Shown piece by piece: positions 7,331 to 11,936 of a stretch of 11,936 nucleotides of DNA. Made by a program: the position numbers and the translations under genes. The notes beneath the pieces were generated by a model. That model was not told the origin of the DNA. It ran no database searches and saw only the letters and a program-made list of their open reading frames with translations. Source of the DNA: Giesbergeria sp. (GTDB taxonomy: Bacteria; Pseudomonadota; Gammaproteobacteria; Burkholderiales; Burkholderiaceae_C); contig JAUYGP010000720.1 in assembly GCA_030690515.1 (NCBI GenBank), positions 1-11,936 on the forward strand. Direction: 5' to 3'. Each line of letters opens with the position of its first letter. Position 1 is the first letter of the stretch.

Positions 7331-8763
7331 TTATTCGTAGTGCTGAACAATGGTCTTGGTGGTGCTCATCTCTTCCAGAGCGAGCAGCCCTTTCTCGCGG
7401 CCATAACCGCTTTTCTTGACGCCGCCGAACGGCAGCTCGACACCCCCGCCCGCGCCGTAGCAATTGATAAAAACCTGTCCGCTTGCGATGCGCTGCGCCA
7501 TGCGCGCCTGGCGGCTGCCGTTCTCCGTCCAGATGCCTGCGACGAGGCCGTACTCCGTGGCATTGGCCAGTTGCACCGCGTCGTCCTCGTCCTTGAACGG
7601 CATGACCGACAGCACCGGGCCGAACACTTCCTGGCATGCCAGGCGGTGATTGCGCGGCACCGGGCCGAACAGCACGGGTTTGACGAAGAAGCCTTCGCCG
7701 GAAATCCCGGGCGCCAGGCTGCCTTCGGCCAATTTGGGCACACCCATGGCGACGGCGTCGGCGATGAAGGCGTTCACGCGCTGGTGGTGCCGGGCGTTGA
7801 TCAACGGACCGCAGTCGAGGTCCATCTCCGGCGCCCCGACCTTCAGCGCCTCGAAGCTGGCGGCGATCGTCGCGACGAAGCGGTCGTAGATGCCTTCCTG
7901 CACGAGCAGGCGGCTGCCGGCGGAGCAGGTCTGGCCGGCGTTCTGGACCAGGGCCCGCACGATGATGGGCGCGGCCTTGGCTAGGTCGGCATCATCGAAA
8001 ACGATCTGGGGCGATTTTCCCCCGAGTTCGAGCACACAGGGCACATGGTGGCGCGCGGTGGATTGCTGCACCTGCGCGCCGACCTCGGGCGAGCCCGTGA
8101 ACGTCGCGAAGTTGATGTCCGGGTGCGCCGTCAGCGCCGCACGGCCTCGGTGCCATAGCCGGTCACAATGTTCAGCGCACCCGGTGGCAACCCCGCGAGC
8201 ATGGCCAGTTCGGCGAGCTTCAAGGCGCTCAGGCACGCGTCCTCGGAGGGTTTGACCACCGCCGCGTTGCCCATGGCCAGCGCGGGGGCGAGCGTGCGCC
8301 CCATCATCTGCGCGGGGTAGTTCCACGGAATGATGTGGGCCGTGACGCCGTGGGGAATGCGCACGACGCTCACGTTGTAGCCATTCAGGTAGGGAATGGT
8401 CTGGCCGTGCACCTTATCGGCCGCACCGCCGTAGAACTCGAAATAACGTGCCACCGCCTTGGCGTCCGCGCGGGCCACGGACATGGGCTTGCCGGTATCG
8501 CGGGCTTCCACCTGCGCCAGTTCCTCGCCGTGTTCCAGGATGAGCTGCCCCAGACGCTGCATGATGCGTCCGCGCTCCGTGGCGGTCATGCGCCCCCAGG
8601 GTCCATGCAGCGCGCGGCGCGCCGCAGCCACCGCGAGGTCGACATCCGCAGCCCGGCCTCTCGCAATTTTTTCAAACACCTGCCCGCTGCAGGGATCGAT
8701 GACGTCGATGGTGTCGCCCTCGAGTGCATCGACCCACTCACCGTCGATCAACAGTTTGCTCAC
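7331..8763 (-). pseudogene. Aldehyde dehydrogenase interrupted by a single-base frameshift
   Basis: Intact, this would be a NAD(P)-dependent aldehyde dehydrogenase of about 477 residues oxidising an aldehyde to its acid. It begins at GTG 8763 (MSKLLIDGEW), six bases after AAGGAG. The first frame carries IIPWNYP (144-150), KPSE (171-174) and NIVTGYGTEA, then runs into TGA at 8133-8131. Deleting one G near 8142 explains this: restoring it gives GTEAGAALTAHPD and the rest follows, with LELGGKSP (general-base Glu about 246), GQTCSAG (nucleophile Cys about 280), QEVFGPV and LPFGGVKKSGYGRE, ending at TAA 7331. All key residues survive, so the lesion is recent or a sequencing error. The SDR ribosome binding site overlaps its stop. 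Betaine-aldehyde-dehydrogenase-like enzymes are similar; the substrate cannot be assigned. Confidence 0.9.
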
Positions 8764-8769
8764 GCATTG

Positions 8770-8775
8770 CTCCTT
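8770..8775 (-). promoter_or_regulatory. Ribosome binding site deciding the ALDH GTG start
   Basis: AAGGAG on the minus strand is 6 bases from GTG 8763. An ATG at 8767-8765 is out of frame and only two bases from the site, and the frame upstream of GTG has no protein likeness, so GTG is taken as the start. Confidence 0.65.
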
Positions 8776-8851
8776 CAAGTTGGCCCCATGGCATGGCGTC
8801 CGCCGCGGGTCCGGCCCGTGCGGGCGACATGCCTTCACCGATGACGGTCCC

Positions 8852-9231
8852 TCAACCCTTCGAGGTCACCCCTTCAGGCTCGACTTCTTTCATGAAGTTG
8901 GCGTCGTTGTAGTGGTAGAGGTCGTCCAGGTAGGGCACGAAGAAGTCGTAGAAGGAGCGCGAGTCGTACTTCGCCTTCTCGCCTGGGCCGATGCACGCCG
9001 GGATCGGTCCCACGTTGGCGTCGTCGTCCGGGTAGAAGAAGAAGGTCAGTGCGTAGCGCTTCATCGGCGGGTTGACGACACGGTGGGGCGTGGCGATGAA
9101 ACGGTCGTTGGACAGGCGGTTCAAGACCTGCCCGGTGTTCACGATCAGCGCGCCTTTGACATAGCTGACCTTGAGCCATTCCTTCGACGGTGTCATCACC
9201 TGCAGCCCCGGCACCGGCGTCATCGGCAAGC
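8852..9231 (-). pseudogene. C-terminal fragment of an isopenicillin-N-synthase-type 2-oxoglutarate/Fe(II) oxygenase
   Basis: Only the last third of the protein is left. Intact relatives are near 320-350 residues and couple 2-oxoglutarate decarboxylation to hydroxylation or ring chemistry. Readable protein begins at about LPMTPVPGLQVMTP and runs through VKGALIVNTGQVL, then DRFIATPHRVVNP, which holds the third iron-ligand histidine, and RYALTFFFYP, where the family RxS 2-oxoglutarate motif reads R-Y-A. The upstream HxD iron ligands are absent, so no active enzyme is possible. The sequence in front belongs to a different gene start in another frame (9220-9318), which points to a deletion joining two genes. 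ATG 9223 could open this frame but has no ribosome binding site. TGA ends it at 8852, 88 bases before the aldehyde dehydrogenase. Confidence 0.8.
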
Positions 9232-9318
9232 GATGGCCATCACCGCGCCCGCCACCGCGGTGCAGAGGTGCCGGCGCGGCATTTTCTTGAAGAAGGTGCT
9301 CTGGGAAGAATTGCTCAT
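9220..9318 (-). pseudogene. Truncated gene start encoding a signal peptide (probable lost receptor)
   Basis: A well-formed start, AGGAG (9329-9325) six bases from ATG 9318, opens a 32-residue frame. Its product has a basic stretch (KKMPRRHL) and a hydrophobic core (CTAVAGAVMAIA), the form of an export signal. It then stops at TGA 9222-9220 immediately after meeting oxygenase sequence. The rest of the secreted protein is gone. The minus-strand operon has livG, livF, livH and livM but no intact substrate-binding protein, so the simplest reading is that this was the receptor gene, cut by the deletion that also removed the front of the oxygenase. That identity is inferred; any exported protein would look similar. 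Confidence 0.55.
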
Positions 9319-9488
9319 ATTTGTCTCCTGGTGTTTGATTCCAACGATCCTTTTCCATCGACCAACCGGCTGGCGCGGCGGTCCCGGACCCGAGGCACGG
9401 GTATCGAACGCCCGCGCATGGCTTCCCTGGTGCGGGGCGCCCTGTGCCGACGAAAGAAGACATGTGGACATGGCCGTTCCTTGGAGGG

Positions 9489-10397
9489 TCAGGGATCGAA
9501 TGCCATGCGCATAGCGCCCATCACCGTCGCCAGCTGCTGCTCTCGCGGGATGTCGAAAAATTCGTCGGACTGAGCCGTGATCGCTTCAGCGACGTGCATC
9601 TCCAGCAGGCGCCTGAGGCGGTAGCGGGCGCGTTGCGCGCGCAGGTGCTGCCGCCTCTGCGGGTCGGCGTTGCGCCAAGTCCGGTGCAGATCGATCGTTT
9701 CGGAGAGCGCGCGGATCGAGTCCGGTTGCGAGGACGAGGTCAGCAGGATCGGCGCGCGCCACGCGCCTGCGGCGCGCTGGGTCACCGCGGCGATGCGCTG
9801 GATGTCGGTGGCTATGCGTTGCGCGCCTGGGAGGTCCGACTTGTTGACCACGAAGATGTCGGCCATCTCCATGATCCCGGCCTTCATGGCCTGCACCGTG
9901 TCACCGCTCTCGGGCAGCAGCACCAGGACCAGCGTGTCCACCTGCGCGCGCACCGCGTACTCTGCCTGGCCGACGCCCACCGTTTCGAGCACCACTTCGT
10001 CAAATCCGAACGTGTCCATGATGTCCAGCATCTCGGGCAGGTTGTCGGCCAGACCATCGGAGGTACGGCGCGAACCCAGCGAGCGGATGTAGAGCTCCGT
10101 CGACCCGGCCAGGTCGTCCATGCGAACACGGTCGCCCAAGATCGCACCGCCACTCTTCGGGCTGCTCGGATCGACCGCCAACACGCCCAGCCGACCGTTC
10201 GCCAGGCGTTCGAGCGCCAGGTGTCCGACCAACGTGCTCTTGCCCGCCCCCGGTGCCCCGGTGACGCCGATCCGGTGGGCCGCGCGCGCCGGCCCAACGC
10301 ACGGCGCGGACCGCGCCAGCTCCGCCGTGCTCGCGTTGGCCATGCGCGTCAGCGCGCGGCTCAGCGCCCATCGGTCCAGCGGCGGCGGCGTGCTCAC
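9489..10397 (-). CDS. meaB: MeaB/ArgK-type GTPase, chaperone of a B12-dependent acyl-CoA mutase
   Basis: MeaB proteins are G3E-class GTPases that load adenosylcobalamin into acyl-CoA mutases and protect or repair the enzyme. This 302-residue product has the P-loop GAPGAGKS (48-55), the family stretch DPSSPKSGGAILGDR (76-90), the switch region ETVGVGQAE (138-146), NKSD (185-188) for guanine recognition, and a basic helical C-terminal part. It is slightly shorter than the usual 320-340, mainly at the N-terminus. The start is GTG 10397, which overlaps the CoA-transferase stop (GTGA), with GGGAAGGG ending 7 bases upstream. An ATG at residue 19 is a less likely start. Its pairing with a B12-binding subunit two genes upstream supports the role. 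Confidence 0.9.
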   Translation of the reverse strand: MSTPPPLDRWALSRALTRMANASTAELARSAPCVGPARAAHRIGVTGAPGAGKSTLVGHLALERLANGRLGVLAVDPSSPKSGGAILGDRVRMDDLAGSTELYIRSLGSRRTSDGLADNLPEMLDIMDTFGFDEVVLETVGVGQAEYAVRAQVDTLVLVLLPESGDTVQAMKAGIMEMADIFVVNKSDLPGAQRIATDIQRIAAVTQRAAGAWRAPILLTSSSQPDSIRALSETIDLHRTWRNADPQRRQHLRAQRARYRLRRLLEMHVAEAITAQSDEFFDIPREQQLATVMGAMRMAFDP

Positions 10398-11521
10398 GTC
10401 GCGACCCTTCCCAGCACCGCGTCGCCGTGCTCGTCGAGCAGAGGCGGCAAGCCGTAGACCGGAGTGAAACCCTGGAATCGGATCGGGCACGCCACCGCCT
10501 GCAGGGGCAAGCTGCCGTCGCCAAGGGGCACGATCAGCGCGCGCGCGGCGGCGATGTCGCTGCGCAGTGCCGCGTTCAGCGTGCCGACTTCGGCCACCAC
10601 GATGCCCAGCGGGCCCAGGCGGCGCACCCACTCGGCCGCCGAGGCCTGGTGCAGCACCGTCGAAATGGCGGCGATGACCTCGACCCGGTGCGTCCGGCGC
10701 CCGGCCATGGTGGCGAACTTGCGATCCACCGCCCACTCGGGGTGGCCGATCTCGTCGCAGAACGTCTTCCAGAATTTGTCGTGGGTGATGAACAGCGTGA
10801 GCCAGCCATCGGTGGTCGGGAATATCTGCGCGGGTACCACGTAGGGGTGAGAGGAATCCGCTAGGCGTTCGATGGTCTCGCCGGCATTGAGCGCGGCGCC
10901 TGCGAGGTAGTTGAGCTGCGAGAGCATCACGTCGTACATCGCGACGTCGACCTGGCCGCCCGTGCCCTGCACGATCTTGGCCAGCAAGCCCACGGCCGCC
11001 ACCAGGCCCGCCGAGTTGTCGACAGCGGAGTAACCGGCCTTGGTGGGCGGCGCCTGCGGGTCGCCCGTCAAGGCCATCACGCCGGTCATGGCCTGAATGA
11101 CGTAGTCGTAGGCCGGGTTGTCCGCATACGGCCCATCAAGACCGTAGCCCGTCAAGGCCACGCAGACCAGGCGCTCGTTCCAGTTGCGCAGCGTGTCGTA
11201 GGTGAGGCCGAGCTTGCGAATCGCCGAGGGCCGCAGGTTCGTCACCAGCGCGTGCGAGGTCTCGACGATGCGGCCCAGCGCCGCCAGCCCCTCGTCGCTG
11301 GCCAGGTCGAGCACGACGCTCTTCTTGTTGCGGTTCAGGCTTGCGAAGTAGGCGTTGTGCGGACCCACGAAGTGCGGGCTGACGGTGCGGCCGATGTCGC
11401 CTTCGGGCGTTTCGATCTTGATGACCTCGGCGCCCATGTCGGCCAGCATCAGGCCGCAGTACGGACCCGCGAGCATGTGGCCCACCTCGATGATCCGGAT
11501 GCCCGCAAGTGGCGCGCTCAT
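10394..11521 (-). CDS. Class III CoA-transferase (CaiB/BaiF family)
   Basis: Family members move CoA between acyl-CoA donors and carboxylic acids through an aspartyl-CoA thioester. The 375-residue protein opens with the typical LAGIRIIEVGHMLAGP, continues GAEVIKIETPEGD and NRNKKSVVLDL, and carries the catalytic aspartate in AYDYVIQAMTG (Asp139), then TGDPQAPPTKAGYS. The length fits the family, at the short end. ATG 11521 overlaps the stop of the B12-binding subunit (ATGA), with GAAGAG 6 bases upstream; its own stop overlaps the GTPase start. It is the likely activation step that makes the CoA ester used by the mutase. Donor and acceptor acids cannot be told from the sequence; relatives use formate/oxalate, carnitine, succinate/mesaconate and others. 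A racemase of the same fold (AMACR) is a less likely alternative. Confidence 0.92.
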   Translation of the reverse strand: MSAPLAGIRIIEVGHMLAGPYCGLMLADMGAEVIKIETPEGDIGRTVSPHFVGPHNAYFASLNRNKKSVVLDLASDEGLAALGRIVETSHALVTNLRPSAIRKLGLTYDTLRNWNERLVCVALTGYGLDGPYADNPAYDYVIQAMTGVMALTGDPQAPPTKAGYSAVDNSAGLVAAVGLLAKIVQGTGGQVDVAMYDVMLSQLNYLAGAALNAGETIERLADSSHPYVVPAQIFPTTDGWLTLFITHDKFWKTFCDEIGHPEWAVDRKFATMAGRRTHRVEVIAAISTVLHQASAAEWVRRLGPLGIVVAEVGTLNAALRSDIAAARALIVPLGDGSLPLQAVACPIRFQGFTPVYGLPPLLDEHGDAVLGRVAT

Positions 11522-11934
11522 GCCAGACTCTTCGCCAACGAATCGACGACGGCTTCCAGGGACATGTCGGCGGTGAAGACCGCCGACACGCCCAACTCGC
11601 GCAGATAGGCCTGGTCTTCGGCCGGGATGGTGCCGCCGACAAAGACCTTGATGCCGTGCGCCTTGAGCTCGCGCAGTTGCCCGATGACATCGGCAACGAG
11701 TTTCTTGTGGCTGCCCGACAGGATGCTCAGGCCGACCGCATCGACACCTTCGTCTACCGCGACCTGGGCGATCTGCAGCGGGCTGCGGCGCAGACCGGTG
11801 TAGATCACTTCCGCGCCGGCGTTGCGCAGCGTCAGTGCAATGATCTTCGCGCCGATGTCGTGGCCGTCGAGACCGGGCTTGCCGATCAGTATCCGCTTGG
11901 CCGCCAACGCAGCGGAGGTTTTCTGGACGCTCAT
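11518..11934 (-). CDS. Stand-alone B12-binding (small) subunit of an acyl-CoA mutase
   Basis: This small cytoplasmic protein carries the lower cobalamin-binding domain that in one-piece methylmalonyl-CoA mutases is fused at the C-terminus. It has the DxHxxG motif GLDGHDIG (21-28, His25 the cobalt ligand), SILSGSH (70-76) and VGGTIP (99-104), all in the right order for this domain. At 138 residues it matches small subunits of split mutases such as isobutyryl-CoA mutase IcmB and 2-hydroxyisobutyryl-CoA mutase HcmB (sizes from memory). ATG 11934 lies two bases from the window edge; the ribosome binding site and any upstream overlap are not visible. The stop overlaps the CoA-transferase start. 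The catalytic large subunit is absent here and is expected directly upstream. Which acyl-CoA is rearranged is unknown. Confidence 0.9.
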   Translation of the reverse strand: MSVQKTSAALAAKRILIGKPGLDGHDIGAKIIALTLRNAGAEVIYTGLRRSPLQIAQVAVDEGVDAVGLSILSGSHKKLVADVIGQLRELKAHGIKVFVGGTIPAEDQAYLRELGVSAVFTADMSLEAVVDSLAKSLA

Positions 11935-11936
11935 AG

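Noticed and set aside
7320..7637. Upstream extension of the SDR frame to 7637
   Set aside because: This stretch is another-frame shadow of the aldehyde dehydrogenase; the SDR fold starts at ATG 7319 with AGGAAG in front.
8814..8825. Small GC palindrome GCCCGTGCGGGC between the oxygenase remnant and ALDH
   Set aside because: Stem of four pairs with no T-run; not enough for a terminator or operator call.
9461..9472. Inverted repeat CATGT-GG-ACATG upstream of the signal-peptide start, resembling a regulator operator
   Set aside because: Five-base arms are short enough to arise by chance, spacing does not match the usual GntR/FadR pattern, and no promoter elements were recognised beside it.
1..11936. 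CRISPR arrays, tRNA or rRNA genes, insertion sequences, phage or defence genes
   Set aside because: No regularly spaced direct repeats, no cloverleaf-like segment and no transposase or integrase motif was seen on either strand.

Overview
The window looks like a chromosomal piece of a high-GC betaproteobacterium, most likely Burkholderiales and plausibly Comamonadaceae. The basis is the GC-rich codon use, the LivFGHM-type ABC transporter genes lying beside CoA-metabolism genes, and C5/G5 palindromic intergenic repeats of a kind familiar in that family. No search could be run, so the placement is an inference.

Layout, plus strand (1-3025): the 3' end of a periplasmic branched-chain-amino-acid-type substrate-binding protein; a 197-base spacer with a palindromic repeat and two strong hairpins; an intact LivF-type ATPase; a second palindromic repeat; and a phenylacetate-CoA-ligase-like gene broken by at least three frameshifts and one nonsense codon. 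This is the tail of one uptake-plus-activation operon.

Layout, minus strand (11934 down to 3115), in transcription order: a stand-alone B12-binding mutase subunit, a class III CoA-transferase and a MeaB-type GTPase, joined by ATGA and GTGA overlaps; a scar where a signal-peptide start is fused out of frame to the C-terminal third of an isopenicillin-N-synthase-type oxygenase; an aldehyde dehydrogenase with one frameshift; an intact SDR dehydrogenase; then livG, livF, livH and livM. The two operons converge at about 3026-3114.

Working model (inference): the minus operon imports an organic acid or acyl compound through the Liv-type transporter, attaches CoA, rearranges the carbon skeleton with a two-subunit adenosylcobalamin mutase protected by MeaB, and oxidises alcohol or aldehyde intermediates with SDR and ALDH. 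The large mutase subunit is not in the window and would be expected just past the right edge. The module appears partly decayed: the oxygenase, the probable receptor, the ALDH and, in the other operon, the acyl-CoA ligase are broken, while the B12 trio, SDR and transporter core remain open. Some single-base lesions lie in G or C runs, so sequencing error must be excluded.
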